Source: JAZDKP01 sp043802925 (GTDB lineage Bacteria; Fibrobacterota; OXYB2-FULL-49-7; JAEUSG01). Taken from it: a stretch of DNA of 9,948 nucleotides. Location: assembly GCA_043802925.1 (NCBI GenBank), contig JAZDKP010000035.1:1-9948 (forward strand), written 5' to 3'. Below, one piece after another: positions 1 through 6,767 of the stretch; positions within the stretch are counted from its first letter, which is position 1, and each line of letters begins with the position of its first letter. A program made the position numbers and the translations under genes. Below the pieces are notes generated by a model, which had not been told where the DNA came from, did not search any database, and saw only the letters and a program-made list of their open reading frames with translations.

Positions 1-880
1 CAATGACTTCGGATATGACGGTGATGTTTTTGCCGGGGAAGATGGGGATGGTCACCTTGTCGACCCGGACGCCCATGATGTCGATGACGGTCTCGTTGAG
101 GCCGGTGCGGTCATAGTTGTCCTTGGGGTTCCAGGTGACCAGTTCGACCACGACCTCCACTTTTTTATCGAGGCGGATGGCCCGGATGCCGAACAGCGAC
201 TGGATGTTGATGATGCCGATGCCGCGGATTTCCATGTGGTGGCCGAGGAGCGGGCTGCCCTGGCCCACCAGGGTGCCGTTGCGCTGGGTGAGGGTGATGA
301 TGTCGTCGGCCACGAGCCGGTGGCCCCGCTCGATGAGGTCGAGCGCGCATTCGCTCTTGCCGATGCCGCTTTTACCGGTGTAGAGAAGCCCGATGCCGTA
401 CACGTCCACGAGGCTGGCGTGCATCGTCATTTTGGGGGCGAAGTAGTCCTCAAGAAAATCGGAAATGCGGCGCGCCGACTCGGGGGAGGTGAGCGGGGTG
501 CCGAACACGGGCACGCCCGAGCCGCGGGCGCCCTCGAGGAGTTCGGGATGCGGCGTGCGGGAACTGGTCACAATGATGGCCGGGATGGGGTGGTCGAGGA
601 GCTTTTTGACGCAGGTGCGGCGTTCGCGCGGGGAGAGGGAGTTGAGGTAGTGCCACTCCATGTCTGCAATCATCTGGATTTTGTTGAAGTGAAAATGGTA
701 CAGGAAGCCCGTGAGCGCGAGCCCCGGAAAATGGATCTCGTGCGTCTGAACCGGCCGGTCGGTGAAACGCTTGCCGGAAAGAAGGCGGGTCTTGAACTCC
801 GCCGCGTTCTTTTCGAAAAGCTCCTTGACCGTGATCGACTGCTTCTGCGAGACCAGGGAAAAATCGTTGGAACCGCTCAC
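1..880 (-). CDS. hprK: HPr kinase/phosphorylase, 3' end cut by window edge
   Basis: Bifunctional enzyme that phosphorylates HPr on a serine and also removes that phosphate, linking carbon or energy state to PTS-related regulation; cytoplasmic, usually hexameric. The 293 visible codons cover an N-terminal domain (about 1-140) and the kinase core. The P-loop GKSGIGKS is at residues 169-176, the acidic pair of the VADD segment at 192-193, and the family signature EIRGIGIINI at 217-226, followed by a W-x-x-K-D-N-Y-D-R-T-G-L-N-E segment typical of the family. The family is usually about 310-330 residues, so only a short C-terminal tail is missing. The start is GTG at 880, preceded by GGAG ten bases upstream. 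The only codons between it and the in-frame hpf stop are not usual starts. It lies 21 bases after hpf, so the two are probably cotranscribed. No HPr or other PTS gene is in the window; they may lie further left. Confidence 0.97.
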   Translation of the reverse strand, partial: MSGSNDFSLVSQKQSITVKELFEKNAAEFKTRLLSGKRFTDRPVQTHEIHFPGLALTGFLYHFHFNKIQMIADMEWHYLNSLSPRERRTCVKKLLDHPIPAIIVTSSRTPHPELLEGARGSGVPVFGTPLTSPESARRISDFLEDYFAPKMTMHASLVDVYGIGLLYTGKSGIGKSECALDLIERGHRLVADDIITLTQRNGTLVGQGSPLLGHHMEIRGIGIINIQSLFGIRAIRLDKKVEVVVELVTWNPKDNYDRTGLNETVIDIMGVRVDKVTIPIFPGKNITVISEVI

Positions 881-901
881 TGAAGTGATTCTCCGTCTAA
901 T

Positions 902-1228
902 TCAATCGTCGGGGAGGCTGTTCTTGAGCCCCTTTTCTTTGTGCCCCTTGATTTTCTCATTGATTTTCTTGAGCTGACGCTCGACCTTGTCGAAAGCGGC
1001 GTCAATGGCACGCCCCATTTTTTCGTCCTGGGCCTTGCCCGCAATGCTTTTTTTCCGGGTGCTGACCACGACCTCGGCCTTTTGCCGGAGCGTGTCCTCG
1101 GCGTCGAGAATGATGTGCGCGGAAATAATGTTTTCGTAGAATTTGGTGAGATCCTCGGCGCGATCCGTGATGTTATCGCGCAGCGATTCCGATGCGTGAA
1201 AATGACGTGCGGTGAACTGGATGTTCAT
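902..1228 (-). CDS. hpf: Ribosome hibernation-promoting factor, short form (HPF/YfiA family)
   Basis: Binds the 30S decoding region in slow-growing or starved cells and keeps ribosomes inactive but protected. The 108-residue product fits the single-domain short form. It starts with the family's MNIQFTARHF-type strand, has the Leu-rich helix with RAEDLTKFYENI, the DAED/KAEVVVS strand pair, and a second helix with DKVERQLKKINEKIKGHK, ending in a short acidic tail. It lacks the C-terminal dimerisation domain of long HPF. If 100S dimers form here, they would need a separate factor such as RMF, and none is seen. The ATG at 1228 follows GGGAG seven bases upstream. The place between rpoN and hprK is the classical one, except that lipA intervenes. 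A TATAAT box in the upstream gap suggests its own promoter. Confidence 0.95.
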   Translation of the reverse strand: MNIQFTARHFHASESLRDNITDRAEDLTKFYENIISAHIILDAEDTLRQKAEVVVSTRKKSIAGKAQDEKMGRAIDAAFDKVERQLKKINEKIKGHKEKGLKNSLPDD

Positions 1229-1270
1229 AAAAGCTCCCTTGTGCGTTTAAACAAACATACACTATTTATA

Positions 1271-1276
1271 ATTATA
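1271..1276 (-). promoter_or_regulatory. Candidate -10 box for hpf-hprK
   Basis: The 78-base gap between lipA and hpf (1229-1306) is sharply more AT-rich than the flanking genes and contains a perfect TATAAT on the minus strand, about 40 bases before the hpf start. The -35 is poor: ACACTT at 17-base spacing, while a better TTGTAC lies 21 bases away. No terminator-like hairpin for lipA is visible, so readthrough from rpoN-lipA may also supply hpf-hprK. Inference only. Confidence 0.4.
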
Positions 1277-1306
1277 CTAAATCAATGCGCCTTAAGTGTA
1301 CAAAAA

Positions 1307-2200
1307 TCATACGATTGGGACGACTTGTTTGAATGAAACGGCCTCTTTCACCAGTGTTTCGGCCTTATAAGAACTCCGGACAAACGGGCCGCAGAAGGCC
1401 TCGCGGATTCCTTTCATAAGCGCGTATTCACGGATACGGCTGAAAGCCGCCTCGTCTACATACGCCGCAACGGGCAGGTGGTTGCGGCTGGGCGCCAGGT
1501 ACTGGCCCACGGTCACAAGGTCGCAGCCGAGTGTCGCGAGGTCATCGAGTACGGAAAAAATTTCGTCTTCAGTCTCTCCGAGTCCGACCATGAGGCCGGA
1601 CTTGACAAGTGTCCCGTGGAGCCGCTTCTTTGCCGCGGCCAAAAGAGCAAGCGACCGCGCGTAGTCCGCGCCGGGACGGACCTGCGTGTAGAGCCGGGGC
1701 ACGGTTTCGAGGTTGTGGTTGAAGACGTCGGGCCGGGCCGTGCCCGTGAAGCGTTTGAGCGCCGAAAGGTCGCCCAGAAAGTCAGGCACCAGGATTTCGA
1801 CCGTGGTGGCGGGGTTCTGTGTCCGCACCGCGCGTACGGTCTCTGCGAAATGGGCGGCCCCGCGGTCCGGAAGGTCGTCGCGCGTCACGGAGGTGATCAC
1901 CGCGTGCGACAACCCGAGTGCGCGTACGGCCGTAGCCACGCGGCCCGGTTCACCCGCGTCCACGGGACGCGGCGCACCCTTGGCCACGCCGCAGAAACGG
2001 CACTGCCGCGTGCAGACGTCACCGAGAATCATAAAGGTCGCGGTGCCGCGGCCAAAGCATTCGCACCGGTTGGGACAGCCCGCGCCCTGGCAGACCGTGT
2101 GCAGCCCTTCCTGTTCGAGCAGCGCCTCGACCCGCGACTTTTCCGGGCTGTGCGCCACGCGTTTTTTGAGCCAGGCGGGCCGGGCAAGGGGAGCGGCCAT
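1307..2200 (-). CDS. lipA: Lipoyl synthase (radical SAM)
   Basis: Inserts two sulfur atoms into the protein-bound octanoyl group to form the lipoyl cofactor of pyruvate and 2-oxoglutarate dehydrogenases and the glycine cleavage H protein. The 297-residue product has both iron-sulfur motifs. The auxiliary cluster is C37-x4-C42-x5-C48 (with an additional C46), and the radical SAM cluster is C63-x3-C67-x2-C70. The family's RSSY serine motif is near the C-terminus (FVRSSYKAE), and GLMVGLGETEDE is also typical. The ATG at 2200 overlaps the rpoN stop by one base (TAATG), with AAGGA just upstream inside rpoN, which indicates translational coupling. No lipB octanoyltransferase or lipoate ligase is adjacent in the window. 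Placement between rpoN and hpf is unusual and is discussed in the findings. Confidence 0.98.
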   Translation of the reverse strand: MAAPLARPAWLKKRVAHSPEKSRVEALLEQEGLHTVCQGAGCPNRCECFGRGTATFMILGDVCTRQCRFCGVAKGAPRPVDAGEPGRVATAVRALGLSHAVITSVTRDDLPDRGAAHFAETVRAVRTQNPATTVEILVPDFLGDLSALKRFTGTARPDVFNHNLETVPRLYTQVRPGADYARSLALLAAAKKRLHGTLVKSGLMVGLGETEDEIFSVLDDLATLGCDLVTVGQYLAPSRNHLPVAAYVDEAAFSRIREYALMKGIREAFCGPFVRSSYKAETLVKEAVSFKQVVPIV

Positions 2201-3741
2201 TAAAATTCCTTGCGGAGGCGCGCGGGCAGGATGCTTAATTGTTCGCGGTACTTGGCCACGGTCCGGCGCGCCACCTGGATGGCTTTTTCCCCGAGCAGCT
2301 CGGTGAGCCGCTGGTCCGAAAGCGGCCGCTTTTTGTCTTCCTGGCCGACCAGGTCCTTCAGCAGGTCCTTGGCGCGCGACGTCGAGACCTCGGAGCCGTC
2401 CTCCTGGTCCACGGCCGAGCTGAAAAAGTACTTGAGCTCGAAGATGCCGTAGGGGGTCTGCACGTACTTGTCGTTAGTCACGCGGCAGACCGTGGAAATG
2501 TGCATGTGGATGATGTCCGCGATTTCCTGCAGGATGAGCGGCCGCAGGTGGGGCGGTCCCTTCTCAAACCACGTGCGCTGGCGTTCCACGATGGCGGTCA
2601 TGACTTTGATCATGGTGACCTTGCGTTGCTCGATGGCGCGGATGAGCCAGTTGGCTGCGTTGACCTTTTCTGAAAGATATTTTTTCACGTCGGGCGACCT
2701 TTTCCGTTCTTTCCGGAGCAGGTCGATGTAAGCGCGCGAGACGCGGATGCTGGGCACGTTGCCGTCGTTCAGGGTCACGGCGAATTCGCCGTTTTCCAGT
2801 TTTGTCACGAGGAGTTCGGGCGTGATGGTCTGGGGCCGGCCGCCGCCGTAGAGGGTGCCCGGGCTGGGTTCGAGCTTGCCGATTTCGCGCACGGCCTGCT
2901 GGATTTCGGCCACGGGCAGGCCTGTTTTGCGCGCGATTTCCTGGATGTTGTACTTTTTCAGCAGCTCAAAGTGCTGTTCGAGGATGCGGGTCATGAGCGA
3001 GCCGGCCTGGCCCCGGGCGCGGAGCTGGACCAGGAGCGTCTCCTGCAGGCCGAGGGAGGCCACGCCGAGGGGATCGAAGTGCTGGATGAGGTGGCGGATT
3101 TCGTTGACGTCCGCGGTTGTGACCGCGAACTTTTCCGCCACGGACGCGGGGTCCACCACCAGGAAACCTTTGTCGTCGATGTTGCCGATGAGGAACTCGC
3201 CGATTTCGATTTGTCCGGGCGACAGTTTTTTCTCGTGCAGCTGCTTGACCAGGTGCTCTTCAAGCGTGAGTGTGTTGATGGGGATTTTCTCGTAGATCTC
3301 GTCGACGCGCTCCTCATCGGTCCGGCGGTAGCCCAGGTCAAAACCGTCGTTATAGGATTCCCCCCAGTCCACTTCGGGCGCGCTTTCGTTCCCGGTGTCG
3401 GCGGGGGAGGGTTCCCCGGCGGGTGCCTCTGCGGGCCCTTCGGTTACGGGTGCGGGCGGCGCGTAGTCGGGCTCGGATTCCCCGTCGTCGGATGCGGCCG
3501 CGCTTTCGGGTTCGACCGCGCTTTCGGGTCCGGCCGCGTCCCCTGCATCGGTCGCATCCACGTTGTCTTCGGTCTGCTGGTCTTCGCTCGCGGTTTCTTC
3601 GAGGATGGGATTTTCCTGCAGCTCCTTGCGCAGCACCTGCTCGAGCTGGAGGTTGGAGTATTGCAGCAGTTTGAGCGATTGGATCATCTGCGGCGAAAGG
3701 GTCTGGCTCAGCCTGAGCGAAGTTTCGAGCGACAGGTTCAT
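2200..3741 (-). CDS. rpoN: RNA polymerase sigma-54 factor
   Basis: Alternative sigma factor that recognises -24/-12 promoters and needs AAA+ activators to open DNA. The 513 residues show all expected regions: the Gln/Leu-rich region I (about 1-50, containing LSQTLSPQMIQSLKLLQ), a long acidic region II rich in D, E, P, A and S (about 51-150), the core-binding region, and a helix-turn-helix around 405-425 with HMHISTVCRVTNDKYVQTP. The near-universal RpoN box ARRTVAKYRE is at 491-500. The acidic linker is long, which accounts for a length slightly above the common 450-500 residues. The ATG at 3741 has GGAGG seven bases upstream and lies 15 bases after the lptB stop. lptB-rpoN adjacency is highly conserved in diderm bacteria. 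Its targets cannot be told from this window; I saw no convincing -24/-12 promoter in the intergenic gaps. Confidence 0.98.
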   Translation of the reverse strand: MNLSLETSLRLSQTLSPQMIQSLKLLQYSNLQLEQVLRKELQENPILEETASEDQQTEDNVDATDAGDAAGPESAVEPESAAASDDGESEPDYAPPAPVTEGPAEAPAGEPSPADTGNESAPEVDWGESYNDGFDLGYRRTDEERVDEIYEKIPINTLTLEEHLVKQLHEKKLSPGQIEIGEFLIGNIDDKGFLVVDPASVAEKFAVTTADVNEIRHLIQHFDPLGVASLGLQETLLVQLRARGQAGSLMTRILEQHFELLKKYNIQEIARKTGLPVAEIQQAVREIGKLEPSPGTLYGGGRPQTITPELLVTKLENGEFAVTLNDGNVPSIRVSRAYIDLLRKERKRSPDVKKYLSEKVNAANWLIRAIEQRKVTMIKVMTAIVERQRTWFEKGPPHLRPLILQEIADIIHMHISTVCRVTNDKYVQTPYGIFELKYFFSSAVDQEDGSEVSTSRAKDLLKDLVGQEDKKRPLSDQRLTELLGEKAIQVARRTVAKYREQLSILPARLRKEF

Positions 3742-3756
3742 GGAGGGGTCCTCCGC

Positions 3757-4482
3757 TTAATCCAGTTTAAAGTTGGCGCCGAGGTATATTTTACGCGCTT
3801 CCGGGTCGTTGGCCAGAAACTCCGCGCTGCCCGCTTTCAGGATGGTGCCCTCGCACATGATGTAGGCGCGGTTGGTGATGGCGAGCGTGTCGCGCACATT
3901 GTGGTCCGTGATGAGCACGCCGATGCCCTTTTTCTGGAGCCCGGCCACGAGGCCCTGGATGTCTTCGACCGCAATGGGGTCGATGCCCGCAAAGGGCTCG
4001 TCGAGCAGGAGGAAGTCGGGCCGCGTGGCGAGGGCGCGCGCAATTTCGGTGCGCCGGCGTTCGCCGCCCGAGAGCGTGTAAGCCGGGCTTTTGCGCAGGT
4101 GGGCGATGCGGAAATCCGAAAGCAGCTGTTCGAGCCGCTCCCTCCGTTCCACGCGGTTTATTTTCAGCGTTTCGAGAATGGCCAGAATGTTCTGTTCCAC
4201 GGTGAGCTTGCGGAAAATGGAGGCCTCCTGCGGCAGGTAGCCGATGCCGATGCGCGCGCGGCGGTACATGGGATAACGGGTGATATCGAGGTCGTCCGCG
4301 AAAATTTTACCGGCCGTGGGTTTGATGAGCCCCACAATCATGTAAAAGCTGGTGGTCTTGCCCGCGCCATTGGGTCCGAGCAGGCCGACCACTTCACCTT
4401 TGCGCACGTTGACCGACACCCCGTTGACCACGGTGCGCTTGTTGAAGGTCTTGACTATGCCCTCGGTGCGGATTTCGTTCAC
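3757..4482 (-). CDS. lptB: LPS export ABC transporter ATPase LptB
   Basis: Cytoplasmic ATPase of the LptB2FGC complex that extracts lipopolysaccharide from the inner membrane and drives it across the periplasm. Numbered from GTG 4482, the 241-residue product has Walker A GPNGAGKT at 36-43, the Q-loop glutamine at 85 within GYLPQEASIF, signature LSGGE at 137-141, Walker B with the catalytic Glu in LLLDEPFAGIDP, and the switch His at 194 in LITDHNV. These match LptB closely, including total length. An ATG at 4536 in the same frame would add 18 residues and overlap aroE by 58 bases. I prefer GTG 4482 because it forms a 4-base GTGA overlap with the aroE stop, has AAAGGAG ten bases upstream, and gives the family's usual N-terminus. 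LptA, LptC, LptF and LptG are not in the window. Confidence 0.96.
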   Translation of the reverse strand: MNEIRTEGIVKTFNKRTVVNGVSVNVRKGEVVGLLGPNGAGKTTSFYMIVGLIKPTAGKIFADDLDITRYPMYRRARIGIGYLPQEASIFRKLTVEQNILAILETLKINRVERRERLEQLLSDFRIAHLRKSPAYTLSGGERRRTEIARALATRPDFLLLDEPFAGIDPIAVEDIQGLVAGLQKKGIGVLITDHNVRDTLAITNRAYIMCEGTILKAGSAEFLANDPEARKIYLGANFKLD

Positions 4483-5321
4483 GGGTTCAGCGCTCCTTTG
4501 CGGAACGTGGCGTAGTCCGGCTTTTTTCCGGTCCACACTTCAAAGGAGGCCATGCCCTGGTAAACAAGCATGTCCATTCCTGGGACCGCCCGGCCGCCCC
4601 GCTTCTCCGTTTCGGCCAGGAGCCGGGTTTTCAGCGGGTTGTAGACCGTATCGAAGACCGTGAGCTTGTTGTGCAATAGGGCCGGTGAAAGTGGCAGGGC
4701 ATTCGGCCGGGGCGACATCCCCACGGGTGTGCAATTGATAAGAAGCGTGGTTCCGGACATACGGGCCGCAAAGGCGGGGGCCCCCAGCGTCAGCAGGGGA
4801 ATGCGCGCCTTGAAGTGTTTGCGCGCGTCCGAAAGCAGCCGGGCCGCCTTGCGTGGTGCGCGGCAGGCCAGCGCGAGGTCGCGACAGCCGTGCGCGAGCA
4901 GCGCGAAAAGGAGCGTGCGTGCGGTGCCGCCCGCGCCGAGAACCATGATGCGTGTCTGCGGGGTCAGCCGGATGCTGCCCGAGACGGCTTTAATAAAGCC
5001 CTCGGGATCGGTGGTGGTGCCGTGCAGTCTGCCGTTGCGGTTGACGATGGTGTTGACCGCGCCGATGCGGCGGGAGAGCGTTGAGACGCTGTCGAGGTGT
5101 TTCATCACCCGTTCCTTGTGCGGAAGGGTCACATTGGCACCCAGGAAATTCATGGCGCGCAGGCCGTTGACCGCGTCCCGGAGGCGGCCGGGTTCCACGG
5201 CGAGCGGCACATAGGCGATGTTAAGCCCGAGTTTTTGAAAACCCGCGTTCTGCATCTGCGGGGAGCGTGAATGACCCACGGGCCAGCCAAACAGGCCGAT
5301 GAGGCGCGTTGTTCCGTTCAT
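4479..5321 (-). CDS. aroE: Shikimate dehydrogenase (NADP+)
   Basis: Reduces 3-dehydroshikimate to shikimate in the aromatic amino acid pathway. The 280-residue product has the substrate-binding HSRSP motif at 17-21, GANVTLPHKE with the catalytic Lys at 69, AVNT at 88-91, the catalytic Asp at 105 in TTDPEG, the nucleotide-binding GAGGTA at 129-134, NCTPVGMSP, DTVYNPLKT, and the C-terminal GMDMLVYQG. Two deviations stand out: the common HN after SPxx is QN here (Q24), and the NADP-specifying N-R-T after the second Rossmann strand reads C-R-A. Cofactor preference may therefore not be standard, though the core catalytic pair is intact. The ATG at 5321 overlaps the upstream GGDEF stop as ATGA, with GGAGG seven bases upstream. 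Its stop overlaps the lptB start as GTGA. Other aro genes are absent from the window. Confidence 0.96.
   Translation of the reverse strand: MNGTTRLIGLFGWPVGHSRSPQMQNAGFQKLGLNIAYVPLAVEPGRLRDAVNGLRAMNFLGANVTLPHKERVMKHLDSVSTLSRRIGAVNTIVNRNGRLHGTTTDPEGFIKAVSGSIRLTPQTRIMVLGAGGTARTLLFALLAHGCRDLALACRAPRKAARLLSDARKHFKARIPLLTLGAPAFAARMSGTTLLINCTPVGMSPRPNALPLSPALLHNKLTVFDTVYNPLKTRLLAETEKRGGRAVPGMDMLVYQGMASFEVWTGKKPDYATFRKGALNP
4493..4499 (-). promoter_or_regulatory. Shine-Dalgarno site supporting the lptB GTG start
   Basis: AAAGGAG on the minus strand, inside the 3' end of aroE, lies ten bases before GTG 4482. The longer ATG start at 4536 is not needed to explain translation. This site decides the lptB start. 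Confidence 0.7.
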
Positions 5322-6229
5322 GCCGCGGCCTCCTGCAGGACCACGCGGTTACGGCCTTCGGCCTTGGCGCGGTAGAGGGCTTTGTCCGCAACGGAGAGGA
5401 GCCCGAGCGGGCCCTTGATGGCAGGGGTCAGAGCCGCCGCGCCGATGGAGACGGTCAGCCGGCCGCCGGGCAGGGCCTGTTCGCCCGAGAAGCGGAAATC
5501 ATCCACGGCCTTGCGTATCTTTTCGGCCACCCGGGCCGCTTCGTCAAGCAGTGTACCGGGCAGGATGACCACGAATTCCTCTCCGCCGTAGCGTGACACC
5601 ACATCGGTGCGCCGCGTCACGGCGTTCAAAATGCGCGCCAGTTCGATGAGCGCGAAATCGCCCGTGATATGGCCGTTTTTGTCGTTATAGAGTTTGAAGT
5701 AGTCGAGGTCGAGCATGCAAAGCGAGAGCGGCGCGCCCGTGTCCTGCGCGAGGGTGAAAAAATGCTTGAAGGTGTAGTCAAAGTAGCGCCGGTTGTAGCA
5801 GAGGGTGAGCGGGTCGGTGATGGATTCGCGCACGGTCTGGGTGTATTCGCGCATATCAATTATTTTCGGGCTCGCAATCTGTTTGCGGATGTTGGTATAA
5901 AAGTCAAGCGTGGCCACCCGGATGCCCACGTTGCGGCACAGCTTTTCGCTCATGATATGCTTGTGCCGGAGGATGCTCTGCCAGTCTTCGCGCGCCACGG
6001 CCTCATCCAGACGGATGTTGGTGAGCATGTAAATGAGGTCGCTGTAAAAATTGCCGCCGTAGCCTTTTGTGACCTCCTTGAAATGCTCGATGGACTCGAT
6101 GCGGCTCCCCATGTCCCCGCTGGCGATGCCGATGATCTCCTCGTCAATGAGAGGCGCGGCGTCCCCTCTGCCTTCAAGGCCGGGGATGGATGGCCCCGCA
6201 TTCTGGGGAAGGGGTATTTTACTGTCCAT
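5318..6229 (-). CDS. GGDEF diguanylate cyclase with an unrecognised N-terminal domain
   Basis: Predicted to make cyclic di-GMP from two GTP. The C-terminal half (about 135-303) is a complete GGDEF domain: an SITDPLT entry with NRRYF, the metal-binding pair D174 and D176 in LDLDYFK, the active site GGEEF at 215-219, and the KALYRAK ending. An RxxD inhibitory-site motif is present at R206-D209 with the spacing known from WspR, so product feedback is plausible. The N-terminal 130 residues carry no membrane segment and no PAS, GAF or receiver motif that I recognise. They contain a soluble, probably helical block from about 45 to 118 (segments FYSDLIYMLTNIRL, DWQSILRHKH and RNVGIRVATLDFYTN). The ATG at 6229 lacks a clear Shine-Dalgarno; an adjacent in-frame TTG two codons upstream is possible. 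It is first in the packed block leading to aroE, lptB, rpoN and lipA. Confidence 0.95.
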   Translation of the reverse strand: MDSKIPLPQNAGPSIPGLEGRGDAAPLIDEEIIGIASGDMGSRIESIEHFKEVTKGYGGNFYSDLIYMLTNIRLDEAVAREDWQSILRHKHIMSEKLCRNVGIRVATLDFYTNIRKQIASPKIIDMREYTQTVRESITDPLTLCYNRRYFDYTFKHFFTLAQDTGAPLSLCMLDLDYFKLYNDKNGHITGDFALIELARILNAVTRRTDVVSRYGGEEFVVILPGTLLDEAARVAEKIRKAVDDFRFSGEQALPGGRLTVSIGAAALTPAIKGPLGLLSVADKALYRAKAEGRNRVVLQEAAA

Positions 6230-6269
6230 GGTTCAAAGGTTTACCGGTTAATGGCATAGTCCTAAAATT

Positions 6270-6298
6270 AAAATAATTATAAAAAAGAAATTTATCAA
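6270..6298 (-). promoter_or_regulatory. Candidate sigma-70-type promoter for the GGDEF-aroE-lptB-rpoN-lipA block
   Basis: In the AT-rich 115-base gap between ybeY and the GGDEF gene, the minus strand reads TTGATA, 17 bases, TATTTT. That is five of six and four of six matches to the -35 and -10 consensus at ideal spacing, ending about 40 bases before the start codon. A TATAAT also sits between the boxes but has no properly spaced -35. No hairpin terminator for ybeY is visible in this gap. Confidence 0.45.
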
Positions 6299-6344
6299 CA
6301 ATTTGGGTATTGTTTTTGCTTGTATGCCGGAAAAAACTTGCGTT

Positions 6345-6755
6345 TTACAGGTAACGGGCTTCGAGGCGCTCCATCCGGATACGCTCTTTTTTGCGATGGT
6401 GGTCGTGGCCCATCAGATGGAAGAGGCCGTGAACGATGAGCCGCTTGAGTTCCTGTTCCAGACTGAGATCGTTTTCCGCGGCCTGCTGCGCCGCGGTATC
6501 GAGCGAGATGTAGATTTCGCCCAAAAGGTCGGGGTCGTCGAAGTTGAAGGAAAGCACGTCCGTGGGCTTGTTTTTTTTCCGGAAAGAACGGTTCAGTTCC
6601 CGGACCGCATCATCTTCTGTAAGAATGATGTTAACGGACGGGGCGGGTTTTGCGGGCGCCTCGGCGCGGAGAAGCGCGCACACGCATTTTTTCAGCCGGT
6701 GAATTGGAAACCGGAACGCCGGATGGGCGTTATAGATTCGTATAGAGAGCGCCAC
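6345..6755 (-). CDS. ybeY: Endoribonuclease YbeY (16S rRNA maturation)
   Basis: Metal-dependent single-strand RNase needed for 16S rRNA 3' end maturation and 70S ribosome quality control. The 136-residue product carries the family's zinc motif H109-x3-H113-x5-H119 in HGLFHLMGHDH, preceded by the conserved RKKNKPTDVLSFNF and LGEIYIS segments. The length is at the short end of the usual 140-170. The start is GTG at 6755. It lies 12 bases after the stop of the 117-residue gene and in the same frame (TAA, four sense codons, GTG). No Shine-Dalgarno is visible in that short gap, so translation may depend on termination of the upstream gene. The usual partners phoH, era and a HlyC/CorC-family CBS-domain gene are not next to it. 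Confidence 0.94.
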   Translation of the reverse strand: MALSIRIYNAHPAFRFPIHRLKKCVCALLRAEAPAKPAPSVNIILTEDDAVRELNRSFRKKNKPTDVLSFNFDDPDLLGEIYISLDTAAQQAAENDLSLEQELKRLIVHGLFHLMGHDHHRKKERIRMERLEARYL

Positions 6756-6767
6756 GGAATGAGGTTG

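Noticed and set aside
236..883. Long plus-strand open frame opposite hprK
   Set aside because: It is the antisense shadow of hprK. The minus strand gives an unambiguous HPr kinase with P-loop and signature motif, while the plus translation has no recognisable domain.
2971..4515. 514-codon plus-strand open frame opposite rpoN and lptB
   Set aside because: It spans two clearly real minus-strand genes and reads as low-complexity Gly/Val/Phe/Arg-rich protein, typical of the opposite frame of GC-rich codons.
4483..4536. Longer lptB N-terminus starting at ATG 4536
   Set aside because: It would overlap aroE by 58 bases and add 18 residues not seen in the family. GTG 4482 has AAAGGAG upstream and a GTGA overlap.
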